A stretch of 64,000 nucleotides of DNA from assembly GCA_030062745.1 (NCBI GenBank), contig CP099840.1:15687218-15751217 (forward strand), in the 5' to 3' direction. The DNA is from Capitulum mitella. Taxonomy: Eukaryota; Arthropoda; Thecostraca; Pollicipedomorpha; Pollicipedidae. The notes under the pieces are model-generated. The model made no database searches. It had not been told where the DNA came from and saw only the letters and a list, made by a program, of their open reading frames with translations. The position numbers and the translations under genes were made by a program. Within the stretch, counting starts at the first letter, position 1, and every line of letters starts with the position of its first letter. This document shows positions 23,190-36,700 of this stretch, piece after piece.

Positions 23190-23807
23190 GGTAATCCTTA
23201 CCGATCGCACACCATGCGCAGAGTCGAGGGTAAGGTTAACGCGCGAGTGTAGTTTCCGATTTCGCCACCAGGGTGATATTCGTTCTTTTTCTCGCCGCTA
23301 GGAAGAGTACGTAAAAATACTGACATTCGCTAGGATGGTTCCGCTCAAGAACCAATGGTATGATAACCAATAGTTCGATTCGGCTGATTCGAACGTCAGT
23401 TGATAGCGCCGAACGTTTCGTTTCTGTGACTTACACACTTTTACTTTTGACCCGCTGATGACGTCACAGGTGAGGTCACTCACGAAAAAAGGACCACTTT
23501 CTCCAGAATTGCCGAACTTCGATGGAAAGCAGATGAATTCGTTCAGACCAGACCAGACCTAACCTAACCTAACCTAACCTAACCTAACCTAACCGAACCT
23601 AACGAATATTACCCTGGTGGCGAAATCGGAAACTACACTCGCGCGTTCTTGAGCGGAACCATCCTAGCGAATGTCAGTATTTTTACGTACTCTTCCTAGC
23701 GGCGAGAAAAAGAACGAATATCACCCTGGTGGCGAAATCAGAAACTACACTCGCGCGTTAACCTTACCCTCGACTCTGCGCATGGTGTGCGATCGGTAAG
23801 GATTACC
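23190..23807. mobile_element. Foldback MITE, 618 bp, with TIRs of about 165 bp and an 8-bp duplication
   Basis: The left arm, from 23190 (GGTAATCCTTACC), and the right arm, ending at 23807 (GGTAAGGATTACC), are nearly identical inverted repeats over about 165 bp. The 8-mer AGCAGAGT flanks both ends (23182-23189 and 23808-23815). Inside the right arm a 44-bp segment (CGCGAGTGTAGTTTCCGATT…) is repeated once more. The centre carries (AACCT)n. There is no coding capacity, so it must be mobilised by an enzyme encoded elsewhere. High arm identity indicates recent insertion. Confidence 0.92.
23556..23603 (-). repeat. (AACCT)n = TTAGG telomere-type tract
   Basis: About eight AACCT units plus two altered ones (AACCG, AACG). 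The reverse strand reads AGGTT/TTAGG, the canonical arthropod telomere repeat. It is internal to the MITE, so it is not a chromosome end. Confidence 0.92.
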
Positions 23808-24764
23808 AGCAGAGTTTTAGTGCAAAAACTTGCAATAGAGCACTGCATAATGCCATTCCAAGATGAAAAAGTGAAGAAATTACCAGTGGAGCTATTCACT
23901 CCATTCCCTGCTGACTGCTGCACCAGCTGTTTGTTTGGTTTCTGCTGGGATTCTCTGGCAACAAATTCTAAATTGGCAATTTCCAGGGTTGAGGTATTTT
24001 AGGCCTTATTATATCACCAGTATAAACAAACTTAATGATAAATGGACAGGATTAACAAGATAATTAACCTAAATCAGTCCACCCTAACCCAACCTAACTT
24101 AACTTAAATGAACATCTTAAGACATGTGACATAACCTCTGTTGGACAGAGCCAAGTCTGATCACAACTTTTATCAGCCTGTGGCCTGTAGTATCCTATAT
24201 CATGCCTTTGGTGTGGGGTTGTGCTTTTGACACATTATATCCTGTGAATGCCCCTTTATCAGTCTTCAGCCTCTACTATCATTTATCAATGGTATCAGCA
24301 AACATTATGCAGTACATAGAGCATCCTTGGAGCAAAGGCAGTATAAACATGATAGTTGTGCCAGTTCCTGTTGCATTTGCTTATGGTGAAATATAACTCC
24401 ATTTTCACCTGAAACTGTACTGGTAGTGTCACTATTTTTTTGCTTTCATAGGAAGGTTTATGTGCACTTCTGCATCAGATATGTAGGAAAAGTGGCCTTT
24501 GAAAAGGTAAATATGTGGCACATTGCTACAAATTTGCTGATTAGCTGAATGATCCATGACATAACTGAGTAACATGCATTTATCCAGAGCTATAAGATTG
24601 TGGAGAATGGCATCAAACTTCAGTGGTTGCCCTTAATATTAATACCATTGAGCTGCTGACCATTGTTAAGCTGTGTTTTGTGTAATAAAAGTTTGATTCA
24701 GATGGTTTGATAGGGGGTATTATCAGGGATTGGAGCCCATGATAAGTGGAGCTTGTTGCTCAGA

Positions 24765-24945
24765 CTCTGGCCCTGTGGGCCAATGGCTCAGTTCCAAGAA
24801 ATGGCTGGTTTTGTGGCAAGAATTTGTTGTGTTTCAAAGAGTATGGTGTGACTGTGTGTAAGCCATCATAATCCTGTGCTGGCCAGTTGCACAAGACCCT
24901 ATGCTGGCCAGTTGCCAGTTGGCCTGAGCAGGAGGATAGGAACAT
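24765..24945 (-). repeat. SINE-like repeat, CpG-poor copy
   Basis: It aligns with 13495-13680 around TGGCTGGTTTTGTGGC and TGCTGGCCAGTTGCCAGTTGG-like ends. CGs of the other copy appear here as TG or CA. Confidence 0.6.
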
Positions 24946-25479
24946 CCAGAAAAGTGGGTTGGGGGAGGGGCAGGGACTTTTCCTTTAGGACTGTTAATTT
25001 TCCCAAAAAGTGGGGAACATGACTCCCCAATTCCCTGTTCCTATGTCCATGGGCCTGGACCCAAATATCCAGTGCCCATTGACCTGTCTTACCATGATGG
25101 GGCAACTAGCATTTTAAACTGAGTTCCTATTCATGGCTAGGTATTCTAGGTGCAGGCCTCCCATTTCTCATAATTCCAGAAATCCATGTAGTTACCAAAC
25201 CATATTGGTACCCAAAGATATGCAGTGAAAAAATAGCCCAGTGGAAGGCATTTAGTGCCTTATCAACTTCACAGCTTCCTCAGAGTAATTCCTTGAAATG
25301 CCCCAGTCACCCACCACCCCAACATTTAGCACAGGTTTGGAACACAGCATCTTTGTGAGGCAGATCAGCACCAACTTCTAGGTCTTAATGGTTGACAGAG
25401 GTGCTGTGAAATATTGCATCACTGCAAGACCCATCAAAACTAGCAGTCTCAAAACCCAAAGTAGCTCAGACAGTATGGA

Positions 25480-26285
25480 AATGGGACAGGGTGACTGAAG
25501 ATGGGACTGGAATTGAAGAGGGGCAGGCATTAGTGCATGGGAGGGAGCAAGGACAGAGAAGGGAAACTGGGACCATACAGAGATATGGAAGAGGACCTGA
25601 ATGGGGTTCAGAAAGAGATGAGGACTAACAAAACAGGCTTGTGAGGATATTTAGACAGACAAAATGGTTAAAAAGGTCTGGGCCAGGAAAGGGACAAGCA
25701 GGGAAGTGGGGACGGGATGGGGATATATAAGGGGATAGGGCTATCAGTTGCTGTGTGAACGAGCAGAATTGTGCGATTGGTTTTCGAGATGAACAGGGCT
25801 GGGGCATTATGTGCCCCTCCAGTCAATGCCGGGTTAACATCCTCATCCAGTAACCCTCATTGCCCCAGTCCCATTTCAGTCCATATTTGCTGGTATTCTG
25901 TCCTTGTTCCCCCTTTCTGTCTCTCCCTCTCCTCACCCCACCCCAGTGCATTCCATGTACCTGTCCCATTACAGTCTCTTGCTTATTCCTATTCCATCTT
26001 GTTCTGCCTTTCACATTCCTTGTTGTCTCAGTCCTGTTCCTGTCCTTTTACCTGTCACTGTCCCATTTCTGTCCCTTTGCTTGTCCTTTTTCCATTCCAG
26101 TGATTTTCCACCATGTCATCCCATAACCTTTCCTCCTTTCTGCACCCATGCCTGTGCCATCAGTCCTCATCTCTCTCCATACCCGATCCAAGTCCTTTTC
26201 CTTTTTCATCCCTGTTCCTTCCCAGGCACTCATGTCTGTCCTTGCTCAGTCCCAGTCCATCTCCTTGTCCCCTTCCAGTGCTGTC
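25480..26285. repeat. Purine-rich / pyrimidine-rich mirrored low-complexity region
   Basis: 25480-25700 is rich in GGGACAGG/GGGACTGG words. 25855-26285 is rich in CCTGTCCC/CCAGTCCC words, the reverse complement. Units are about 15-30 bp and degenerate. Open frames here are artefacts. Confidence 0.65.
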
Positions 26286-27875
26286 ATCAACTTATTTCGA
26301 ATTTTGAGACTGCTGCATTTTAATGGACCCTTTAGTAACATCATATTTCACGGCACCTTTGTGAATCTGCAGCCCTGGCGAGTTTGCATTGATCTGTCTT
26401 GCAGGGATACTTGGTACTTCAAATTCGGCTAGTTGTTGAGGTGGTGGGTGACTGGATCACTTCAGGAAATCATTTCAAGATATTTATGATGTTGGAAAGG
26501 CACAAAATACCTTCACACAGGTTACTTTTTATTGCGCATTGTCCGGTACCAATATGGCTTGGCAACTGCATGGATTTCTGGAGTCACGAGAAGTGGGAGT
26601 CCTGCACCTATGATACCCATGATTATGGTGAACTGAGCTCTTGATCACAGTTATGCAGTATGTCCAGAATGTGGGGTCAACGTAACATGAAATGCGAGAA
26701 TATTTTCCACAAAAATGCTTGCTTGTGATGAGGCAGCTAGATATTGCAGGTGATAAGATAGGCATAATTACATGGCCATGGGCATGACAGATTTGCCATA
26801 GGCATAATTGGTTTCCTGTGGGCATAGGAATCAGGTTGCCATGGGCATAGTAATCAATATACCTTAGGCCCTGGTTGGAAGGGGGGGGGGGAGTGGGCTG
26901 GAGAGTCTGTTTCCTCCAATATTTGGGCATTTAAACATCAGGCATATGGCAATGACTGTTCAAAAGCAGTCTGAAATCCATGTGGACCCCCCACCCCCTC
27001 CCAATAATTCTGAGAAATCTCTAGCCATGCCCGAAGCATACTGGTTAGTTGACTGTGGCATAATAATTAGCTTGCTGTAATTACATTTATTTCCTTTCTG
27101 TAGAAAAGAGCTAGGTTTGGCTACGTTCTGTCACTTACCTGATGAACATTAGTGTTGGTGCCACACAGTCTGTATGACATCCTGCAAAAGACTCAGGCAG
27201 TGGCATTTGTTTCTTTGTGGGCAATGTGAATGGTATGAATCTGTCTTACAAAGGCATCAATGTCTGTAGGATTTTTTTGCATTCCTGAGAAAAGCAATGC
27301 ATATGACCTGAGAAACTCCCAGCATGATATGTCACAGCAGAAATGCTGATTGAATGTGTATTTGTATAACAAAGAAAAAACACATACTACTGGTTTCATA
27401 GATTTTGACATCACCTTTAAGTAGAATCATCAGTCATCAGTAGTGGAGCCCTTCATCTACTCTGCTTTGTCATCCACTTTATCTCCACAGTTGTTTGCCA
27501 TACCTCCTTTAATAATTGGCCAGGTTTTGTGAGCTATTGGTGATTGTTTGTCACACTGTTATAGACAACATGAACCAGTCTTTGCAGCAAAGTCAATCAT
27601 ACTTGGAAACACAACATACACTTTTTGATTTGGGCTCTGCTACCACATCCACCTGCACATTAAATTGCTTATGAATTTTCATCCTGAGGTAGTTTGTTTC
27701 TGAGCCTAAACATAGACAAAATGAAAGATGACCTTGGAAATAAAAATGTATATTTGGGATCAGAGCAGCATTGTCGTGAAGTCTGGTGTTGGTCCAATTC
27801 GTGCCAGAATTCCATTGTCACGTGCATTGATTTTGAGGAAAGGGCATGCCATTGTGTAACCTATGGCTTTTGCAG

Positions 27876-28016
27876 TGATGGCCACATCCCAGGGCCAAAC
27901 GATCGCGGACCGCCTCAATGCCGCCCGCCACAGTCTGGCAGGCCAAGGCGTGGCCAAGGCTGTCTGCAAGGCCACTACTGAGGAGCTGCTTGGTCCCAAG
28001 AAAAAGCACCTTGACT
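27876..28016 (+). CDS. PICALM: PICALM exon 1 (first coding exon)
   Basis: It encodes residues 1-46, ending in GPKKKHLD, which includes the K-x9-K-x-K-H phosphoinositide-binding motif of ANTH domains. The ATG is at 27878-27880. A good acceptor (ggcttttgcag) lies just before it at 27865-27875, so this exon is probably preceded by one or more 5' UTR exons further upstream. The donor is T|gtaaga at 28017 and the exon ends in phase 1. The exon keeps several CpGs although its surroundings are nearly CpG-free. Confidence 0.93.
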
Positions 28017-30719
28017 GTAAGAATGGATGTGTGTTAAGGCCTTGGGAAGCTGAGGCTGTTCATTTTGATATTTCAGCAATGCCTGGCTATCCTGCCTATT
28101 TCTCCTGAGATTCAGGGCACATAGATTTCATTATATGTATTTTTTTTACCTTTCCCCCATTCACCTTTTCACAGCTAAAAGACATCACTGTAATGGAATC
28201 CTGGCAAACTGCTGACCATGTACAAAACAGTCACTTGTTTTGGCATGCATGGCATGGAGTACATCATGGGTAAGTTGTCTGTGGTCTTATGGTGGAGGGC
28301 TGGCCATTGGCCAGTGGCCACTGAACTCAAATCTTTGAGTTTGGTATAACCAGTGTATGTTTTCAAAGAAAACAATTTACTTTTCCCTCAAATGTACTTA
28401 AATCTGCTGTCTGCAGGTGTATGAGCCACCTCAACAGAGCCTGCCACACAAAATTGGTGTGCTGCTTAAGCATGGTTTTGTGACATAAAAATGAAGTTAC
28501 ATGAGGCCCATTACACAGTACAGTAATTTAATGTAAAAGGTTTGCAATTTTCATTTTTGTCCAAGGAAGCTACTTGCCTCAGGATTTTTTTTTACATACG
28601 TTGGGTAAGCTGATTCAAAATGATAAAATTCATGCAAAGTACACATGTTTGGTGGATTCTAAAATAATATTACAAGTTCAAAGCTAGGCACTGGATAGGC
28701 CTGAGACATTTCTCTGCATGTATAGATGTATGTCTTGGATTAGATCCTTTGATCAGAATAGATTCTTGATCCTTACATCGGGGAACTGAAAATGAAGAGA
28801 TGTCTGTGAGTCATGTTTGAGCAAGGATTCAGCACTCTGACTGCATCAGTTGTATGATGGTGTGCTCGCTTTTCATGATCACTTTGTCTGAACAACCATT
28901 TTTGATGGCTGTTACATTGTCATTTTTCAGGCTTCTGCCTAGTGATTCAAATACCATAAAAAATTGGCATGCTAAACAGGACAAAATTTTCAAAATATGT
29001 AAAAGTGGTATGACCATATCTTGTCTCCCACTCACCATCGCCCAGGCTCCCAATCAAATTGTTGCAGTGTGTACAACATAAAGTTTATCATTGGCTGGCT
29101 TTTGATGAGATTCTTTCCTTGTGTTTTCTCGGGCATTTATTTCCAAACCTTTCTTAAATTTAACTGGCCTATCACATTACATGAAAAGAATTAGTTAAAT
29201 ATTTGTGGTACCACCCATAATGCTTTATGTCTGTGCAAGGCCATTTTTGCCTATTTTTATGTCATAATATATACTTTCCATTTAAGTGCAAAATTATGTC
29301 AATTGTACAAACAAAAAATGTGTCCAAGCCAGAATTCGTGGTCTGAGTAGGTAAAGACATGACAGCCACTTGATGCTATATGGATTTATTGAGTTTGTTG
29401 GAGACTTGTCAAAAATGCATGTTATGTAGCTTTTTGAATTGGAAAGTTACATGGTAGAAATGTTTTATTGCATTGGTTTTCTCAGTGAGAGATAAATGGG
29501 CCATAGCAGTGACCTCAGACTTCATAAAAATGCCATGTTTCCACAGGAGACCCCAGATTTGATTTGATGGCTTTAAACAATCCTACTGGCCCCTCCTCAC
29601 TCATCCGGTTTTGCCCTGACTGGGTGCTGGCTACTCCACTGGGGCTGAACTCCCCAGCTTGGTGTTAAATGGGCCCTGATGCGTGGAAATAGGTTGCCAT
29701 GTGATGAACAAAACCCTTTTGAAGTGCTTCTTAGTTTCTCATCATTGTGATGTGCAGTGAGAAGTTGGATGTTTTTATGTTATCTGTTATATTCTTATTT
29801 GTAAGGAGTTTTTGGAGAGTTCTGATGACGACACATTCTTTGGTCAAATGCTGTCACCTAGCCGTGCAGAACATGACCTCACTGACAGGAATCTATATGG
29901 TCTTGTGAATGCTCGCCCTTTTTAGATGTGAGGCACGCCCTGCTCTGTGACATTGGCCCCACATACTGTTTTTTTTCAGATTTATTACACTGCACGTTCG
30001 AGCCGAACGTCTCCATTCCGCAGCTGGCCAACCTTCTGATTGAGCGTACACAAAATTCGTCCTGGGTGGTGGTCTTCAAGTCTTTGATCACTGTGCACCA
30101 CCTCATGTGCTATGGAAATGAGGTAGGCCACTATTTTTATTTAAGACTGGGTTATGGCAGCGCAGATCATGTGACAACACATGCTGACCACAAGGTATAT
30201 GTGGTGTTAAATGTGTGGGTGTGGCATTTGATTTTAGAGATTTTTAATGCTCATGAATATAACTTAAATGCTGTAGTACTGTGCATCGAGGGCTAAATGA
30301 GAGTGCGAAATGATGTAGTGTTTTCGATGAAATCATGGCCCTAAAAAATAGACTGTATGACTGTATGACTGTTTTAACCCTCGCCGGACGTAAGGATTTT
30401 CAGCCACGTCTCCGTCTAGGCGGGTGGGGGTTTCATCTTCGTCTCCGACGAGGGGATGGGGGTTGCCACCCCCTGCCCATTTCGTTCTTAAGTGGGGTAG
30501 AGCGACGAAACAAAGATAAGCGCGCAGCTAATCTCTTTCTGATTCTAATGATGTATGATTTGACCTCTTCAGATCACCTGGTGACCTCTCAAGTCACCCC
30601 AAATGAGAATATCACTTCGTTAAGATCTCCTTTTTTATAGTACTAGGTTTGTAATTGAAGGGCCTGAAAGCCACGCTTTCATTGGTTTTATTTTTGTGGT
30701 ATTAGAATTTATATGTAGG

Positions 30720-30764
<45 letters not shown>

Positions 30765-33700
30765 CATAGGTAATAGAATTTCATTGGTATTAGAATTGAT
30801 AAACCTCTGTATTCAGTGATGGTTTTTGTTTCTCCGGGTAAGAGCCAGTTCGGCAAGTGGTCAGATGTGATTGCTATCTTTATGATGCGGCTAGTGTCGA
30901 AACTATGGTTTGCTACTACAGATTAGTGTTCTGATCATCGAGTGGCGTAAAAATAGTTGTTGGTACGAAAATCAGTGCCAAAAACGTTCTTGGACCAGTT
31001 CAAATGTATTTTGAGGTCAAGCAAGGTCATTGACGTCACTTGACCTCGGAAATGTTACTCACCTTTCAAACCCCAGTGTGTCGTCAAGCGTACGGTGAAA
31101 CAGTCGTGAAGAAAAATTTTGACTCCATTTCTCCTTAAACTCCTGAGAAAGAAGCCAAAACGTAGCTCAGATCTAGAAAATCGACTTTTATGGTCATTAG
31201 AATGGCGTCATAACACGTTGGCGGAACATGACATGGTAATATATATTTTTTCTGTCTTGTGTGTATTTTATTTATTTATTTTGAAAGGACGTGGGAAGGG
31301 TGTGAAGTCAACAGTAATAAGTTTCAGGTTCTTGATGCGGGCCGTTTGGCGGCAGTACCAAAATATCCTCAGGCGACGGGAAGAGTGGCAACTACCCCAT
31401 TCACCATCCTTGTCCGGCGAGGCTTAAGTGTACCGTCATTGAGTTATCTGAAGTTGCTTATGCAGGAGGACCTGTGACCTTGTCCATTTTCCAAGCTGGA
31501 AATTTGTCCGCACTATCTCAATCTGTCTTTGATTTATCTTTCATTCCTCTTATTCTTTATCGTCACTTATTGATCAGTGAGGACTTGATTTTTATCGTTG
31601 GATGGGAATAATGTTGAAAAATGATGTGAAGTAATGCGTTAGAAAAAAGGTGTTATGTGAAGAACAAGATATTAATTTGTGGCAGTTTCAGCATGGTGTT
31701 ATCCCCAATTCTCACACTATTCTTAATAACAGTATATCCGTGAATAAACATTCCAGCCGTCATTTGGTAACCAGTTGTGGTGATGTAAATACCTTAAAGG
31801 ACAGCGTGAACTTCATCACTTTTTTTCTTCTCCAGAGGTTTACACAATACTTGGCATCCAGTAACTGCAACTTCCAGTTGGGTAACTTCCTGGACAAAAC
31901 TGGTGGTAAGTGAGCAGGTGGTTGGCCTAGTCCTTCGACACTGCGTCGTGCTGGCGGCGGGAAGCTCTGTCAGCCGGTGACACTGCGCCGTGTCGGCGGC
32001 AGCTAAGTGTCGGCTGGCCCCGAGCGGCATGTCCTGCGCGTGAAGCGTGCTCTAGATTGCTCTGGCTTCTCGCTGCCCCGCGCCATTGATTTCAGGTCCG
32101 AAGAGCCTTCGTATGTTGCCGCGTTGAGGTGGTGAGAGACATTGGTCCTCGAGGTCGCACCTCATCACGACGGCCGAGCGTTTGACGGGCAACATCCACT
32201 TGTATTACGGGATTGATGTATCAGTATGGCCATTGGGCGGTAGGGCTGAAAACACTGCGAGTCATTATTTTGTTTGTGAAAAAAGAAATTATTTGCGGGA
32301 GGCGAAACAAATCTTTCTTTGCTTGCTTATCCCTGACACACCACTTGCGGTGCTTGGGTTCTGAGTCGCTTTCAATCTGCTCATATAATGCCTTTCGTCT
32401 CAACACGCTCAGAAGCCAGCCAAAGTAAGACGCTGCACGACGAATGCGAGTCTGCCTGGTAGAGATTCGTTTCCCTATCTGTTTTTGCAGTCAGCATGTG
32501 CTTTGATGGCTATGTTCCGTTCCTCAGTTATCCTGTGTTCTGTCTATTTTCACTCTTCCTTGGTGGGATAGCTTTATGGGCAGGTGGCTGAAACGGGCCC
32601 AAGGGCGATGAACGTTCTCAGGTTAGTCACATCAGATGGGCCCGTTGGCGTTGCACTTAACCGTGGCATGTGTTAATCGAAGGTGTAGTTAGCTTTGTAA
32701 CTTGGGAAGGGTTGAAACCGTGCGTGATGTCGCACCGTCTTGGGAACGGAGCAAAACAATACCGATAGTTGTCATTGCCATTCGGTCTGTTTTACGGCGG
32801 TACACACGGCACTGGTGTGCCGGACCGATAGTCTCGGCAGTTCTCATTCGGCACTATTCGTGTGTGCCCGGCTGGCGTTTGGTCGTCGTCTGGTGGTCGG
32901 CGCGCCGGACAGCCACGGACAGGATCCCGCAGCTGAAATGGACCTGGCAGTGATCGGGTGCGTTTTTACCCACGACTGACATTGCATCTGTGTTCTTGGA
33001 TTGCAAGTTCATCTCACAGATCAACCTTCCACAATGTTCCCAACGGCCATCGCCGGCGACAAGGATGAGCCGCGCCACCACCTCCCAACTTCGCTGGACC
33101 TTAGTGGAAAAAGACATGGGTGATTTCTGTGTACTATTTGCTGCATGACATGGGCGTGGAACACAGAAGAAGATGGACAGAATTCATTGCACCATTTGTG
33201 CGATAATTATGCACACAAAAACAGGAATGGTTGATTTTTGCTCCTCTCGTGCATAATGCGTTCCCCTCGTCATTATTCACCTTTTCGCCACCTTCCGACG
33301 ACACAGGGGGTGAGGAAGTGGGGTATAATCTCAGCCATTTCCAAACATGACGTGATAGAGCAGATCACGTGATAGGTGCTCGCTTGTGTGCCGGTCTGAC
33401 TGGTCTGAAAATGAGCGCAAGCCGGTGGTCGGGCGGCCGGCGCACGAAGTGGCTCCTGTTCGCAGTGCGCGGCGGCTGTCGGTCGTGTGGCGGCCGACTC
33501 GTATCGAGCACCCGTCCTGGCTGCAGTTGTGACGGCGGAAAACTGTAGGAGTCTTGAATTTCGTCGAACGGCGGTAGTTTGTTGGTAGGATGGTTCGCAC
33601 AAAGCCGTGGAGTATGAACGCGGGAAGACATCGCCACTGTTTAACTCACAATCGAGAATGTTGTGCATGCGATTTTGTATCAATCATTGCACTCATGTCC

Positions 33701-36700
33701 TCGCAAGAGCGATTTGTCTTCTTCAGAAAGTATATCTGTCGTGTACATACGCTGCAAAATGATGTAGATCGTACTTGACCTTTGGCACTGGCTGTTTGGT
33801 TGCACCAACGAACCTGAGAAGCGCATCGCAGTCGGTTGCCTGAACTATTTCATACGAGCACTACTAGTGCGATTTCAGTTATGCCATGCCTGAGCCTGTC
33901 AGTGCGATGCGATGCGATGCGATGCCTCACAGTTATGTTATGCCTGAGATGTGAGTAATATTTCGAGCGACCCTAAAACCTGCGACGTCGATGTTGTAGG
34001 TCTGATCTCTGGCAGCGTGGTTTTGTTGTGCGGGGTTTCATGTTTGTCATCGGGAGCAACAACCATATGCTTTTTCTGACCGGCGACTGTGTGATTTCAG
34101 GTTATGACATGTCCACCTATATACGGCGGTACGCGAAGTACCTGAATGAAAAAGCGATGAGCTATCGCGCCGTGGCTTTCGATTTCTGCAAAGTCAAACG
34201 CGGGTAAGTGGTGCATTAGGAGAGCAAAATTATGTTCACTGCTGGTTGGCTCATCTTTTTTTTCCTGGCCGTGCATCGTGTGGCGGCGGTTTTCCGTCGT
34301 CTGTTCAGCTTGCCTGCTGGCACTGTGTCAGCTTACCCGAGGACACCACGCTGCCCCGGTATCTGTGGTCCAGCTTCTTTGGCCCACCGGCGAGGGCCCC
34401 TCAAATTAGCAGTTATGGAAGCAGAGCTGGAGGGAGAGGCACCAGTAGTGGGAGGGGGGGGGGGGAAGCTGTGGCAGCGGAACTGGGCATGGAGTGACCG
34501 ACACGGGGGGATGGATATGACGTTTCAGAGAGGCATTTGCGCGGACCGAGCCGCCAACATTGTTGTTGCCGCCTGTCGTCTGCCGTCGGTCGGGACGGCC
34601 GTCGGGGGGGGGGGGGGGGGGGCGGTGACACCGCTCGGCCGGCGCGGCCCCCTTATCGGGTTACGCCGGCTATGGCAGGGCTGAAACCGAACGGCGCCGA
34701 CAGTCGGTCGGTTAGCAACGAGCGGCGGCAGCCAGCCGCCGGTTTGAGCATCGGAAGTGAAAGTGATGAATGCCACCACACTCGTGCTGTGATGGATTTT
34801 CGAAATGGGCGACTGTGGTCAGGCCTTCATGGGAACGTGTCGGCCGTATGCCGTTATTTGTAATGTATCTGCGGTGTTCATTTTCTTGTTATGACGTGGG
34901 ATTCCGCAAACGTTCACTTTGACTATTTCAGGGAAGAAACGCCGCATCTACGCTGTTTATCGAGGGATGTATTATTTTTCAGGAATAAGGAGACCATGAA
35001 TGCTTCATTTTGGCGTGACATTGATTTTTGATCCAGTGGTGGAACGTGGAGCCGATTGACATCATATTCATAGCGGCTGTTTGGTGTCATGCATCTACAT
35101 GTTTATGCAGCCACACGTACCTGTTCCACATACCACATAAATCAACTCGAATAATTGTCATCTTCATTTTGCCAACGACAGTAGGTGGCAGTATTTGCAT
35201 GGCCTCATGTATAATCTGAACAAGATGGAGTTGGTGTCGAGTCAGGAGTGGACATGGTCATATCGCAGTAGGTGTCCAACAGGACTTCTAGTCACGCAGT
35301 GACGCCTTGAAACCTATGGGAATGAGGCATGCGTGAGCCATTTTACGGAAAATATAGGCACCATGTGGTACTGAAGGAACTTTGTGTGGTGCTGGATTTG
35401 ACAAGATTTGTTGGAACATATGCACATGTTACGCGATGAACGTGAATAAACGTGGTCGTTTTGAACGAACTTGTGGCGCCGGATTTAGCAAATTAGGTTT
35501 TTGATGAGTCATAGCAATAGATCAGCTGATAACTGTTGCACATTCGACGTCAGGATAAGGCATGTGCACATCGTACGTGATAAAGGTGTCTGTGCGGCTC
35601 TCCCATTGAAATGACGGCCCCGACTACGGTCCGGACGAGGGAGCGCCTCCTTTTACCATGTGTCTGCATCTGTCTCTCTCTCTCTTCGTAGCAAGGAGGA
35701 GGGCACGCTGCGCAGCATGACTGCCGAAAAGCTGCTGAAGACGTTGCCAGTGCTGCAGAACCAAGTGGACTCTTTGCTGGAGTTCGACTGCTCTCCCAAC
35801 GAGCTAACGAATGGCGTCATGAATACGGCCTTCATGTTTCTCTTTCGCGATCTGATTCGGCTGTTTGCTTGCTACAACGACGGCATCATCAACCTGCTGG
35901 GTAAGTTGGAGGATCTTAAACTGATGCGGAATGTCTCAGACGCATTCGTTAGTGAGAGGCATTGCAGTTGTCTGGATTGCTTCACCAAGGGCTGGGAAAA
36001 TTACCAGGCACAAGCAGCTGGTGTATTACGAAATTCGATTTGTGCCCCGTGAGGGATCATCGCACAGAATGCATTTCGTTGCTAAGGGACTGGTCTGCCG
36101 TGAATAATCTGGTGCTTGATGTGGCCGTGTATGAGATTCTAGTTGGCAGCAAGCAAAAGCCGAACGTAATGTCCCCGAAGAAATATAGCCTCCTTATAGC
36201 TTGAAAACCAAAGTTGGTGTGGTTGCTAAGATCTTCGAGTGTTGGATGAAGGAAGCTGCCGTTGCAGTTACGGGGCCGCTAGTGGTGTAATGATGGGACT
36301 CACAGTAGTGCCGTTGGCTATGTCTGACCCTTGCTGACCCTTGCCTCGCCATATGCTGTAGTTGCAAACCTGGACGCTCACCACATGTAAACGGAATCAT
36401 GGGTTCCGACCGGTGACCTTGGTCGCTGATATGGGTAGTCGCACCTTGGCCAGAGGTCACCTGAGAAGCTTGCAAACCAGCGATAAGCGAGCCAGTTTCA
36501 CTGGACGTACCAGCATGCCTATTGTTTGTGGTTTGGTTTTGGGTCTTAGTAACGCTCGTTTTGCAGAAAAATACTTCGAAATGAATAAGAAGCAATGTCG
36601 CGAGGGCTTGGACTTGTACAAGAAGTTTCTAATTCGCATGGACAAAGTCGCCGAGTTCCTGAAAGTGGCAGAGGTGGGTACATTTCTCAATGCTCTTGTT

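Larger units (their letters stand above)
22910..27870. other. CpG-poor block upstream of the first PICALM coding exon
   Basis: CG is nearly absent here except in the MITE at 23190-23807, and the depletion continues through intron 1 to about 29830. This stretch should hold the promoter and 5' UTR exon(s) of PICALM, but I could not place them. Confidence 0.7.

Noticed and set aside
23440..23495. CTGATGA followed by a GTGAG/CTCAC stem and GAAAA, hammerhead-like
   Set aside because: The stem does not start directly after CTGATGA (8 extra nt), so the core geometry is wrong.
23556..23603. Chromosome end or telomere
   Set aside because: The AACCT tract is short, internal to a MITE and flanked by ordinary sequence on both sides.
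27863..27877. Upstream in-frame ATG giving MAFAV before the PICALM start
   Set aside because: It overlaps a good splice acceptor (cttttgcag), and the ATG at 27878 fits the family length.
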